Source: Porphyra umbilicalis
Taxonomy: Eukaryota; Rhodophyta; Bangiophyceae; Bangiales; Bangiaceae
Length of the DNA stretch: 42,025 bases
NCBI GenBank assembly: GCA_002049455.2
Contig: KV919241.1
Span: 1 to 42,025 of the forward strand
Direction: 5' to 3'
A program made the translations under genes and the position numbers. Under the pieces are notes generated by a model, which was not told where the DNA came from, searched no databases, and saw only the letters and a list, made by a program, of their open reading frames with translations. This document shows, piece by piece, positions 10,588 through 21,147 of the stretch (position 1 is its first letter; every line of letters begins with the position of its first letter).

Positions 10588-12109
10588 TCACGCGCCCGCG
10601 CGCCCCCCCCCCCCCCAACCCAGTCTTCCCCCCGCCCCCCCACCCCCCCCCCCCCCCCCAGGCACCACAGGGCCACCCCCCCCCCCCCCCCGCGGCCAGC
10701 ACCCCCCGTCGGGCCCCCACGCCAGGCGGCGCACGCCCCCCCCCCCCCCCCCCCAGCCCCCCCCGACCGCCCCTCCCGCCCAGGGGCCCCGTGGCGCCCC
10801 CCCCCCGCCAGACGACCCCCCCCCCCCCCCCCCCCCCCCCCACCCCCGGCCGCGCGTCGACGAGCGCAATCCCCGCCCCGCCCGCCGCCGCGGCGTACAC
10901 CCCCCCCACGGACGGCGCCCACGCCACGTCCGCAACCGCCTCGGCGCCGACGCCCGCGCGGCGCAGGAGGCGCCCGCCCCCCGCCCCCGCGCCCGACGGC
11001 GCGCCGAGCAACGACACGGCCGCCGTCCAATCGTAGCTCGACGAGGCGGCCACGCCCCGCGCGCCGCGGCCGGGCGCAAACGCCAGCCGCGTGACGGGGC
11101 CCGCGTGGGGGGTGTAGACGCCGCACCCGGTGGCGGCACTGGCGGCGGCGGCGGCGGCGGCGCCGCCGCCGCTGGCGCCGGCGGGGAGGAGGTACACCCC
11201 GCCATCGTCGGCGGTTGCCAACCCGCCGCCGCCGTCGAGTGGCAGCCGCCCGACCGCCCCGCCGTCAGTGCCGACCCAGACGCCCCCGTCGGGCGCAACG
11301 GCGAGCGCCGAGACGCCGCCGCCGGCGGTGCCACGCAGCGTGCCCGACGCGGTGGGGGACCGGAGGGAGCGCGCGTCCCACACCGCCACGACGCCGTTGC
11401 GGCTTGCCGAGATGAAGGGGGTGCCGGGCCCGGCGGGGGCACCCCCACCGCCACCCCCACCCCCACCGCCACCGCCACCGCCACCGCCACCCCCACCGCC
11501 GACGGGCAGCGCCTCGATAGCCACGACCGGGTACCCCGCGTGGCCGCCCGCCGACGGGCGGGCGGGCCCCCGCGCCACCGGCCCCGCCCCCGCCGCGCGC
11601 GGGTCAAAGACGAGGAGGGACCCCGCGGCGGTGCCGACGAGGAGGACGGACCCCCCCCCCCCCCCCCCCCCACCCGCCCGACGGCCGTCGGCGGCGCCGA
11701 CGCGGCCAACACCCGCGTCGGCGTCGGCGGCCCCGCGGCGGCGTCGTAAAAGGCGAGGAGCCCCGCCGCGTCGGGCGACGGGCCGCCCCCATGGGCGGCC
11801 GCGTCGGGGACCCCCCCTGCACCCACCGGCGCGGCCGGCGGCGGCGGCCGACCCGCCGCCGCCGCCTTGGCGGGGGTGCCCCCAAAGCGGGGCGGCCGCG
11901 GGCCGACGCGCCGCCCGGGCGTCCCCGACCGGCCGACGGCAGACGTGCCCCGCGCCTTGGCGGGCGTGCCGCCGCCGCCGTGGCCGCGCGCGTGCGGGCC
12001 GGGCGCGCCCACGGGGGGCGCCTGCGCCGCCGCGGGCGGCGGCGGCGTGTAGGCCACCACCAGCGGCGCGCCGTCGCCGCCCCAGCAGAGAGCCGCGACG
12101 CGCCCGCGG

Positions 12110-12140
<31 letters not shown>

Positions 12141-12738
12141 CGCGGCGCTTGTCGGGCGGCGCCAGCCGCACCGACCGGCGGAGCGTCGGGGGCCCCCCGC
12201 CGCCGACGGGCACCGCTGCCCCGCCGCCGTCACTCCCCGACGACGGATCACTCGACGAGTCGCCGTCGCTGTCGCTGCCGCCCCGCCCGTCCCCGTCGTC
12301 GCTGCCGCTGCCACCCCCGCCGCCGCCGCCGCCGCCGCCGTCACCACCCCCGCCCCAGCGCGCCCAGTCGGCGGCAACCCCCCCCACGGGCACCGCGTCG
12401 GCGACGACGCCCTCCCACCCCGAGTCCTCCCCCGACGCGGCGGCGGGGGACCCCCCCCCCCCCGCGCCGCCCCCGTCGCCGCCACCCCGCCGCCGCCGCG
12501 TCCGCGCTCCGGAGGCGGGCGTGCGGCCGACGCGGCGGCGGCCGCCGGCGGCGGGGGTGACCCCCCACGGCGTCCCCGTCGGCGTCGACGGCGGCGAGCC
12601 ACCGCCGCCGCCGCCGCCGCCGCCCGCCACAACGGCGGGCGGGTAGGCGCGCCCACACGCGCACGCGCCGCCCGACGCGGCGGCGGCGGGCGGCAGGCTG
12701 CCGCTCGACGTGCCCGCCGACGCGGCGGCGGTGGCGGC

Positions 12739-12780
<42 letters not shown>

Positions 12781-13475
12781 CGACCGCCGCGCGCGCCGCT
12801 TGCGCGCCGTGCGCGACGGGGCGGCGCCAAAGGCGGGGGCGCGGGTGCCCCAGGCGGCCGCCTCGGCCGCCTCGGCGTCGGCGTCCTCATCGTCGGGGGG
12901 GGGCGGCGGCGGCGGCGGCGGCGGACGCGGCAGCGGCGAGCGACCGCCACCCGCCGCGGCGACGCCGTCGACGGGCGGCGCCGCGGCGGTGGCGGCGACG
13001 GGCGCCCCCGGCGGCGCCCCGCCCGCCGCCCCCGCCGCCCCCGCGGCGGGCTCCACGCAAATCCCCATGCCGACCATCGGCATGCGCACCCAGTAGTCGT
13101 ACAAGCCGCCCGGGGGGTCCCCCCCCCCCCCCCCCCCCCCGGCGGCCACGCACGACGCTCGTGCGGCGGGACCCCCCCCCCCTCCCCCCCCGCCACCGGC
13201 GCCATCCCCCCCCCCCCCCCCCCCGGCCGGCCGCCCCCCCCCCGACCAAACTCAAACTATCCCGCCGCGCCGCCGCCGACAGCGCCGCCACCGCCGACGC
13301 GCGGCGGCCCGACGCGGAGACGCGGCGGCTGCCCGGCGCCGACGGGGGCGCGCGGGGGCCCGCGCCCCCCTCCCCGCCGAGGCGGTCGCCGCCGCCGCCG
13401 CCGCCGCCGCGCAGCGTCGACGCGACGGCCATGGACGGGCGGCGGCGGCGGCGGCTGCGGTCACCGCCGCCGCCG

Positions 13476-13556
<81 letters not shown>

Positions 13557-13790
13557 GCGCCAGCGCCGGCGAGCGTCGACCGGCGGGCGGGGAGGAACAA
13601 GGACGACGTGCGGGCGGTCGGCGACGCGGCGGCGGCGGCGGCGGCGGCGGCCGCCGCCGCCCCCCGCCGCCCTGCCCCACCGCCCGTCGTGCCGCGGCGT
13701 GGCACATAGGTGCCTGCGGCCGTGTCTGACGGGAGGGCGTCGAGGTGGATGAGCGGCGTGGCCGCCGCCGAGCCGACGCGGACGCGGGGG
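10588..13790 (-). CDS. Dynein intermediate chain-like WD40 protein (frame interrupted at homopolymers)
   Basis: Minus-strand reading gives WD40 units in dynein-intermediate-chain order: RVAALCWGGDGAPLVVAY (about 12109-12050), GLLAFYDAAAG (about 11765), SVLLVGTAAGSLLVFDPR (about 11650-11597), FISASRNGVVAVWDARSL (about 11428-11370), VSALAVAPDGGVWVGTDGG (about 11315-11250), HAGPVTRLAFAPG then SSSYDWT (about 11122-11020), VADVAWAPSVGGVYAAA (about 10945-10890), VRRLAWGPDG (about 10736-10705) and GVALWCLGG (about 10685-10658). A Ser-x-DWT repeat after H-x-GPVT is the family signature. Intermediate chains scaffold light chains and cargo or arm attachment in cytoplasmic, IFT or axonemal dynein; which subtype is unclear. 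The N-terminal half is low-complexity Gly/Ala/Pro/Ser. The frame shifts at C-runs near 11651-11672, 10820-10845, 10702-10707 and 10681-10691. Both outer boundaries are approximate, and introns cannot be excluded. Confidence 0.6.
13477..13553. repeat. (GCC)n trinucleotide microsatellite
   Basis: About 25 consecutive GCC/CCG units with one interruption near the left end. It lies in the region that would encode the low-complexity N-terminus of the dynein intermediate chain-like gene, giving a long poly-Gly, poly-Ala or poly-Arg/Pro run depending on frame. Confidence 0.9.
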
Positions 13791-14163
13791 GGGGGGGGGG
13801 GGACCCCGCACCGTCGCGGGGGGGGGTCCTCGACCCAGAGGGGGGGGTGCCCCGGGGGGGGGGGTCGCCGCCATGGTCGCCGTGGGGGGCGGGGGGGGGG
13901 GGCGCGCGTGCACCCGAGCGGCAGCCGGCGGCCGGGATGACGGGGGGGGCGGCCGCGGCACGCGGCGGGCGGGGGGGGGGGGGGGATCCGCGGCCGCCGC
14001 CCGTGCCGACGGGGCACGCACGGGGCGCGGGGCGGGCGGGCAGCTGCGCGGCGGCGCGGCGTGGCGGCAGCTGGGCGTTTAAAAAAAGACACAAGATCAA
14101 GGCGGCACTGACCATTCAAATGGGCGGCGGGCGCACGATGCAAGGATGGATGCGAGCGAGACT
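13791..14163. other. G-run-rich upstream flank of the dynein-like gene
   Basis: Several G-runs of eight or more lie between 13791 and 13985 (plus strand), potential quadruplex sequence. Base composition changes abruptly to normal at about 14080. The gene start is probably inside or next to this block, but no ATG can be chosen with confidence. Confidence 0.35.
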
Positions 14164-14222
14164 GCGCAGTGCACCTCGTTGCTGGATCCACCACGAGCCC
14201 GGTTCTGGCTCAAATTGCTCGT
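14164..14222 (+). repeat. 59-bp dispersed repeat, copy 1
   Basis: GCGCAGTGCACCTCGTTGCT and the following bases match the reverse complement of 24572-24630 with two mismatches in 59. Similarity stops on both sides. Origin unknown. Confidence 0.8.
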
Positions 14223-14775
14223 TCAGAACTTGCACGACCCCTCGTTAACGCCTCTGTGGAGCGTTTTTCTCGTGCAAACCATGTTTTCACTTGCATACTT
14301 TTGCAGTCGAGCATTTTCCACTGACTTTTTGGATGCATCAGAAGCGTCTCTGGAAACGCCTCCTACGGTGTACAGGGCCATAGCGGCAATGCCCGTATGC
14401 AAACGTATGCAGATGCTCAAAAAGTGCGTGCGAGCTCTCCCGTTCTCTCAACGAGGTGTTTCTGCGATTTCTGCACGCTTGCATTAGGACACCCTTGTCG
14501 AGGCGCGTGAATTAAATCGAGCACGGGTGTCGAGGTGCTGCACGAGTACCGGGTTATCACACTTAGCTCCCCCTTCTCTGCGACTTGACGGTATTTATTA
14601 CCAGCCACCGGAGCGGCAATTGTCCCTCCGTAAACGGCGCAAGGGAGTGTGGTCTTGGTATTGTGAACTTACTTCCCACCAAGTTCCGTGACAATTGCCA
14701 AAGAACTGTGCATCCCGTGCGGAGAAAGCGAGTTCCGACGCCCCCCACCCCGCGCAGTGGGGCCAAACCCGGGTA
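14223..14775. other. Intergenic, nothing recognised
   Basis: Moderate-GC sequence between the 59-bp repeat and transposon A, with only short frames. Confidence 0.4.
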
Positions 14776-14781
14776 TCCGTC

Positions 14782-14821
14782 TGGCACCAATCAACGACCA
14801 TTGGCACCAATCAACGACCAT
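14782..14821 (+). repeat. 20-bp tandem duplication at the left terminus of transposon A
   Basis: TGGCACCAATCAACGACCAT occurs at 14782-14801 and again at 14802-14821. The right terminus has one copy only. It could double the transposase binding site. Confidence 0.9.
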
Positions 14822-15269
14822 ACTGTAATGTGCGTTTTCCACAGTGTGTACGCAATAAATGTTTTTTTCTATTTTCTTATAACTGCGCTCGCCCACTTTG
14901 CACTCTTGCAAACACAAACAGAAGAACGAGACCCAAACATTTCACAGACCAATGGACTCAGCAGCTCACAAGCTTTCCAACGGTGAAGGTTTGGCCTCGA
15001 TTGAAGCATCTGACGGGGAGAACCCGAAGCAGACGTGCAGCCGCACACCCAGAGAAAAAGGCGCCACAAATCAAATACCCACGGCAATTCCGGGCCTGCA
15101 GGCCCCTGTGAGAGCCTTTTCGATGCTTCGGTGCTCGTCCGTCAGGGATGCCGGTTTTATTGCGGCAGCCAAGCGTCGTTGACGTCCCCCCCCCCCCCCA
15201 CCCCTCTCTCTGGAGGCCAGACGGCGTCTTTTTCCCCCTCGTTGTCCCCTATTCACCCCCAAATCAACC

Positions 15270-17180
15270 ATGGCACCCCCCCCCCCCCGCTGTCGTGAGA
15301 CCTCTCCTACGCCGGCCGGCACGTCCGGCCCCATTGCCAAGCCATCTGGAAGAGGCGCTGTCACTCCCCAGCAGCGGTCACAGATGCTGGAGCTGTTGGC
15401 CGCCGGCATGACAGTGACGCAGATTGCGGACGCGGCAGGTGTCACGCGAGGCGTGGCCAGGTACCTGAAGCGGACTGGCGGCCAAGCGATCCGTCCCGGC
15501 CGCTCTCCGTTCTTCACCGAGGAGGAGGAAGAACTTTTGTTCCAGTTTCTACGAGTGCGAGCTCTTATTGGCCGCGGGCTGACGCGCGACGCCTTTCTGG
15601 TCCACTGTCAGGAGTACATCCTCTCGCTGTCGTCAGGTCGGCAAGATGATGCCAAGCGCTACTTTGGGGGCACCACCAAGCCTGGTCGGGCCTTTTTTCG
15701 GCTTTTCATGCGTCGATGGCCGCGGTTGAAGCAGTATCGCGTTGGCATGCTCGAGCAGGCCCGCGCCGAGAACTCGAGACCGGAGGTGTTGGCCAAGTGG
15801 TACGCGGGGTTGGATTTGTGCTACCGGGACCTTGGCATAAAGCAGGGGCGCCAACTATTCAACATGGACGAGACTCACGTGCGGTCTCGTGACCTGCTCA
15901 CCGGCGGCCGGACGTCCATCGTCGCGACCGATGATATTGACAAGCCCGAGGTCGTCGCTCCATCCATCGGGTCCGCCGCTTCTGGCTGTACGGCGGCCTT
16001 CACTGTGTCGCCCGGCGGTGTGGCTGCACCCTACTTTTGTGTGGTCGACGGGGCGGCCAGTGGCCACGCGTATGTCAGTGTGGCTGAGAACGGGCACTCG
16101 AGATTTGTGCCGCTCGCGGCGCGCCTCAACGAGGGCGCCATGGTCACGAGACGGCGGCCACCCGGATTCGACAAGGACATCTTCGACATGTACGCGGCGC
16201 ACTTTTCGGCATTTGCTGCCGGCTATTTCCCTCAGGAGAACAAGCTGCTGTCTGTTGATGGCGCTAAGGTCCACTTGTCGGCGCCTGGGCTGCTCACGCT
16301 CCTCAAGGCCAAGGTGTCGGTGATTGCTGAGCCGTCGAAATTGAGCCACCTCATCCAGGCATTGGACACGCCGACACTTTTTGGGCGGTTCCAACCGGCG
16401 TCTCGTCGCTGCATCAGGGAGCGGGCATCCGACTGCGTGGAGACGGGCCGGCGGTTCAATGTTTTGGACCTAATGGACTGTATCAGCAAGGCGGCCGGTG
16501 ACACCTTCACGCCGACCAATCTCGCGTCTGCCTTCCGTCGAGTCGGCATGTGGCCACTCGATCCGACACGTGTGCCGGTCGGGGCCCTGAGCAAGGGGGC
16601 TGCTCGCCCAGTTGTGGACGTAGACCTAGCCTTCCTGAAGGCGCGGCTGATACCCGTTTTGCGGAAGGAGCTGACAGTGCCTGTCGTCGCCAACGGCACC
16701 CTGTCCACGGCGGGGCGGCCGGTGGTGCTAACGGCGCCGGAGGTTTTGGGGGCGTTACAGTCGCTCGATGAGGAGAAGAAGCGGAAGGCTGCCGCCCAAC
16801 AGGCCACGCGCCAGCGCAGAGCGAAGCGGTCAACGGAGCTTCAGGCCCAGCGGGAAGCAAAGAAAGCGGCAGCTGAAAAGGCCACGGCTCGCGCGGCGTG
16901 GCTCACCATGTGCGGCGAGGGGGTGGAGGTGGCTCGCTCTTGGCAGCTTGCACCACCCTCATCTCGCAAGCGGGCAAGTCGGCGCCGAGCTGCTCAGCAG
17001 CGACGCCGAGTGCAGGCACCGGGACGCCCACTACCAACACGGGAGGCCTGGCGCATCGCGAGTTTGGAGGCGGCGGCGGTGGGGCTGCAGAGAATGTGGG
17101 GATTGCGTGGCAGCGTTGCAAACTCGAGTGGTTGGCGTCACAGCGACGAGGGGTGGGGGGCAACGGATGCAGTGCGGTGA
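15270..17180 (+). CDS. Pogo-like DDE transposase (DDE_1 superfamily endonuclease)
   Basis: A 636-residue uninterrupted frame from ATG 15270, just after a C-rich leader. Residues about 32-70 form a helix-turn-helix (TPQQRSQMLELLAAGMTVTQ, then IADAAGVTRG) for terminal-repeat binding. The RNase-H-fold catalytic core shows FNMDET with Asp200, LSVDGAKVH with Asp330 and LIQALDTPTLFG with Asp366, a D-D-35-D spacing typical of pogo/Fot1-like enzymes. The protein would cut at the TIRs and insert at TA. The C-terminal third (from about residue 500) is charged and helical, rich in Lys/Arg/Glu/Ala, probably a coiled coil, with a basic region that may be a nuclear localisation signal. All three acidic residues are present and there is no internal stop, so activity is plausible. 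It is unrelated in detail to transposase B (different spacing and sequence). Confidence 0.85.
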   Translation: MAPPPPRCRETSPTPAGTSGPIAKPSGRGAVTPQQRSQMLELLAAGMTVTQIADAAGVTRGVARYLKRTGGQAIRPGRSPFFTEEEEELLFQFLRVRALIGRGLTRDAFLVHCQEYILSLSSGRQDDAKRYFGGTTKPGRAFFRLFMRRWPRLKQYRVGMLEQARAENSRPEVLAKWYAGLDLCYRDLGIKQGRQLFNMDETHVRSRDLLTGGRTSIVATDDIDKPEVVAPSIGSAASGCTAAFTVSPGGVAAPYFCVVDGAASGHAYVSVAENGHSRFVPLAARLNEGAMVTRRRPPGFDKDIFDMYAAHFSAFAAGYFPQENKLLSVDGAKVHLSAPGLLTLLKAKVSVIAEPSKLSHLIQALDTPTLFGRFQPASRRCIRERASDCVETGRRFNVLDLMDCISKAAGDTFTPTNLASAFRRVGMWPLDPTRVPVGALSKGAARPVVDVDLAFLKARLIPVLRKELTVPVVANGTLSTAGRPVVLTAPEVLGALQSLDEEKKRKAAAQQATRQRRAKRSTELQAQREAKKAAAEKATARAAWLTMCGEGVEVARSWQLAPPSSRKRASRRRAAQQRRRVQAPGRPLPTREAWRIASLEAAAVGLQRMWGLRGSVANSSGWRHSDEGWGATDAVR

Positions 17181-17733
17181 AGCAATCTGGGCGGCAGCAA
17201 CCGAAGTGGATGTAGCGTGTTTCTAAAGAAAAACCCTAGGGAGCCGCGCCCCGTACAATCAAGTACGAATTCCAACTACTCTGTCGACAGTGGCTGGATC
17301 ATCAGATTTCGCACAAAACGCAATGGCTGTTGTTTGGTGCACCCCCCCAGACCGACCGGCCACCAAGAGTAGAGGTAAGGGGCGTCACAGAAAAAAAAGA
17401 AAAATACCGTCAAACTCGGTAGACTCTCACGAGTGCAACGGTGTGTCTCGATCTGCGAATGGAGCTCCGAGTCCTAGGGAAAGTATTAAATGGTCGTTGA
17501 TTGGTGCCAGACGGATACCTTACAGCTTCGTGTTTTCGTGCTAAGGCTCTGTCTTGACGGCGCGCGCACGGCGTGCACAAGTGCGTTCTAGCCAATGGGA
17601 ACGCGACGTTCCAATCACGCCCCAATCACGTCGACCAGCTGGGACATTATTGGAGTGATTGGGTGACCCGCGCACGAACGGACTTACCGTCCGAAGCGGG
17701 CCGAAACGGACCGATTCGGGCTGATCCGGGCCC

Positions 17734-17786
17734 AGCACGTTCACGTGTGCGAGATTTTTCAAAAATCTCGCACACGTGAACGTGCT
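17734..17786. repeat. 53-bp perfect palindrome
   Basis: Arm 17734-17759 (AGCACGTTCACGTGTGCGAG then ATTTTT) is followed by a single C and the exact reverse complement 17761-17786. There are 26 paired bases without mismatch. It lies near the left end of element B and contains CACGTG within each arm. Confidence 0.95.
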
Positions 17787-18106
17787 CGGAAAGGAAATAC
17801 AGTCATTATTCGACCATCTGGTAGGGGTGCGTCGTGAAGTAGCCCTCTACCCGGGAAGAGCGTGCTCTTCTGAGCGACCCTAAAACCACTCGCAATCGGC
17901 GTGCGATCGTCGATCATTCCCACTCGTGGCATGATGTTTGGCGATCGTCGAGACTCGTGGCACAGTCGATCGTCGATGATTGACCTCACAACCGCTGAGT
18001 CTGCCACCATGCGTTGCCCAGACGACGCTGCACTGGGCCGTGCACTTGGCCGCATTTTTGTTGCGGTGCGTGTGAGCAACTCGTGTTCTTCTAGAGCTCC
18101 TTTTAC

Positions 18107-20559
18107 CTATGGTTGCTCTTCACCACTACATACCGCTCTGCACTCCTCGTCTACAGTGTCCTCTATAGCATGAGGGTCCTCCTCCAGATCCAACCAGCCC
18201 TCAACCGCAAGCTCTTGCTGAGCACGGTCGCCATCACCAAAGCAGCTCTGTGCAACCGCACAAGTCCCCATCAGCTCTAGGAACTCCCTCACGTCATCTG
18301 CAATGACGCGGTCGGAGGCGCGGTAGTCGCCGTGGTCACCCACAACGCGTGCCTCCATTTCCAGCGGCAGGACACAGGCCTTTTCCCAGCAGTGGGCAAT
18401 CGCGGCCGGTGGGACGGCGGCCCACTCCTCCAGGATGAGCTCTGCCACGTCCTGGAGGTGGGCTGGGGCCCCGTCTCGGACGCCCTTGATGGGCCGCGGA
18501 TTCAGCGCGCGTGACGTCCTCCGACGTCCTCGGACAACCGGGGGGGGGGGGTAGGGTGCTCCCACACGTTGGGTCGGGCGCGCAATGCCTCGTCCGCAGG
18601 CGTTGGCCCCGGCAAGCCCGTGAAGTAATTGGGAGTGAACGTAAATGCGTCCACTGAGCGGGGCGGGTCAATACGGACCGCAGGAGCGGCGGCTTCCGAA
18701 ATGGCGGTCTCGGCCCCCGCCGCCCGCCCGGATGAACCGGCGTGAGCTTCTGCCGCCGCGCGCCGGCCTGAGAGCGGCTCAGTAGTGCTGGCCAGCAGCG
18801 ATGGCGGAGCGGCCGAATCGGGCGCAGACGGCGGCACAGCACAGTTGGCGGTCGGGCCAGGCGCGGGTGCGGCCGGTGGTTCACCCGTGCGGGAAGCGGT
18901 AGATCCCGACTCGGCCGTCAATATCGGAGTCTCGAGAGCGCTTCCTCCACCACTGGGGGCCGGATCAGATGCTGCCGCACCGACCGCCGAATTTGGCCCT
19001 GGCGCATCGCTTGGGGGGGGGGGGGGGGGGGGGCTGCGGTCCGACGGACGCGTGTGCGGCCCGACGCGGCGACGGGCTCGAGATGCCGGGCCACTCCCCA
19101 GCACAGGGTGGGCCCAGTCGTACCCCGGCCCAGTCCACAGCCGTCGCGCCGACCACTGGATGTTCCGTCGCGGGTGGTCCACCTGGCGTTGGCCGCGCCC
19201 CCGCCGCTGCTGCCGCAACGGACGCCTCTGCAACCACCGCGTCAGCTGCTGCCGCCGCCTCCGCCGCCTCTCGTCGAACCTTGTCCTCGTGGGCCCGTAA
19301 TACCAGCGCAATCAAACGCTTCTTGTAGCGGCGTTTCACAGACGCTATGACGCCAGCGTCAAGGGGTTGGTGGATGGCCGTCACATTGGGAGGAAGCGCA
19401 CAACTGCGTACTTGCGGATGCGTCAGCTCCGTGTGGGCCCCGCAGTTATCAACGATGAGGATGACGGGCTCCCTGGTCCTTGCCTGCACGCCGGCCACAA
19501 ATACAGACGTAAACCACTTCTGGTAGACGACCGAGTCCATCCATGCTGACTTCTGATTGAAGTATGGCAGAGGGCAGCTGGCTCGCGGCGGCTTAGAACA
19601 CAGCGGCACGGCGGCTGACCCAATGATGGCAATTGGCAGCTTGTGGCTGCCCGTCGCGTTGCACGCCAACACGAGAGTGACTCGATCCTTCGCCTTCATC
19701 GCCTTGGTTCCGCGGGCCCGCCGCCGCTGCCCAGCTGCGATGTAAGCCCGGTTGGGTAGACACCGGAACTGCAGCCCCGTCTCATCCATATTATATATAT
19801 GGTCCGGGTCATACTTGGCCAGCTCCCGCCGTATCTCCGCCATGCGCTCTTCCCTTTGTCTGGCAGCCTCAATCGCCGACCCCCCTTGCCCCCACAGCGC
19901 CACGTTCCGCAGGCTGTGCCGCTGCGCCCACTTCTGGACAAAGCCCGTCGATGCCTTGAATCCAGTCACACCCAGCTCTGCCGCAATCTCCGCCGCCTTC
20001 GCCTCCAGCACTGCCAGCGTCACAGGCAGGTCGCGTCTGGCCATTGTCTGGATGCCATCATACCAAGCACGTAATCCTTGTCCACCGCCTCAAATCTTGA
20101 TCGGCGCGCCCTCACAACGTCCAGTGGCTCTCCGCTCCGCTCTCGCGCCAAAAGTCGGGACCGCTCTCGAGGCTCGCAGATCCGTCGGGCGTTGGATAAA
20201 GAGATAGGTATATCAAAGCTGTCGACCAAACTCTGCATAGAGGTGTGGACCCCTCGGTCAAACAAGCGGATAAACGCAATCTTGTCTCCCAATGACAGGG
20301 CTGTTCTCTCCTTGCGGATGAGCCCATCAGCCACGCCCGACGCCCTTGGTCTCGCCCGACGTGATGCCGCCGATCTGGGTGGCGTTGGAGGCACTGCAGT
20401 CTCGTGGAAGTGCGCAGCGGCGGCTGCAGTGGCAGCAGCGGCTGCAACGCTGACCGCCTGCCTCGTCTCCGAGGATGCCACGGGGAAGATCTCCTGGACG
20501 GCCGCCTCGGCAGCCGCGGCGGCAGCGGCGCGCGCAGCGCGAGGCGTCACGGCCGACAT
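18107..20559 (-). pseudogene. Pogo/Tigger-like DDE_1 transposase, frame interrupted three times
   Basis: Minus strand, probable ATG 20559 (MSAVTPRAAR). The first frame holds a helix-turn-helix (LSLGDKIAFIRLFDRGVHTS onward) and the start of a CENP-B-type DNA-binding domain. The frame then changes near 20050 to one opening MARRDLPVTLAVLEAKAAEI. This carries the catalytic core: YNMDETGL (about 19797-19780), VILIVDNCGAH (about 19470-19437) and IHQPLDAGVIASVKRRYKK (about 19378 on), with 29 residues between the second and third Asp. Two further frame changes occur at a long G-run (about 19013-19031) and at 18541-18550. The last frame ends at 18107 with a typical family C-terminus (VAELILEEWAAVPPAAIAHC). 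Two of three breaks sit in homopolymers, so part of the damage may be consensus error. The break near 20050 is not in a homopolymer and looks real. Confidence 0.75.
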
Positions 20560-20778
20560 GGGATCGGGGGAGCATCGGCCAGAGAAGAAAAGGGTGGCGG
20601 GGGGAAGACGGCATGGGGTGGGGTGGTGAGGGGGGGGCACGGTCTGCTGGACGACGGCGCGTGCTCGACGTCGGTGGGACCGTGCCGCTCAATCATGGAC
20701 TGTCAATCTTGTCTGGCTCGATCGCTCAATATCAGGACGATTGAAGGAGGCTCGGACCTCGCACGCGGTCGATCGTTA

Positions 20779-20810
20779 TTCGTTTATATAGTAGGTACTA
20801 TATAAACGAA
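20779..20810. repeat. 32-bp palindrome
   Basis: TTCGTTTATATAGTA (20779-20793) and its exact reverse complement 20796-20810 are separated by GG. It lies upstream of the transposase B start, is AT-rich with TATATA on both strands, and could include that gene's promoter. Confidence 0.9.
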
Positions 20811-21139
20811 CAGCACATAATTGAATAGTTACTGTAGCCTGTTGGGCGGCCCTGCATCTGACACGAATGATTGGACGAGAGCTCTCTTCGGATCATGTCG
20901 TGCGGCCACGTGACTGCGATGAGGCGAATCCTCATCGGCGGGGCCCGCTTGCGTGATTGCGGCAACGTATCCTAGCAGGCGCGCTGTGTCCGAAACTTCC
21001 TTGCGATCGCTGTGAGATGCGATCTGCCCACTCCAGATGCCGCGTTTCAATAAATTTAATCACGACAGTTGTGGTGGCCCGTCAAGACAGCGGTTGTCGA
21101 ATCACGCGTGCTCGACGGACTTATATACATATTCGGACC

Positions 21140-21147
21140 CAATCACG
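21140..21147 (+). repeat. 8-bp target-site duplication (left)
   Basis: CAATCACG, exactly repeated at 21529-21536 on the other side of the nested MITE. Confidence 0.85.

Larger units (their letters stand above)
14776..17515 (+). mobile_element. Pogo-like (Tc1/mariner superfamily) DNA transposon A
   Basis: The 26-bp terminal inverted repeats at 14776-14801 and 17490-17515 are identical, beginning TCCGTCTGGCACCAATCAAC. Each is flanked by TA (14774-14775 and 17516-17517), the duplication expected for Tc1/mariner/pogo elements. The last 20 bp of the left repeat are duplicated in tandem at 14802-14821 on the left side only. The 2.74-kb element holds a single uninterrupted transposase gene, so it looks recently active. 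Its right end lies only about 25 bp from the left end of element B. Confidence 0.85.

Noticed and set aside
17820..17884. Possible 60-bp mini-element with TAGGGGTGC and GCGACCCTA ends
   Set aside because: The ends resemble the hAT-MITE terminus, but no flanking duplication matches and the unit is too short to be convincing.
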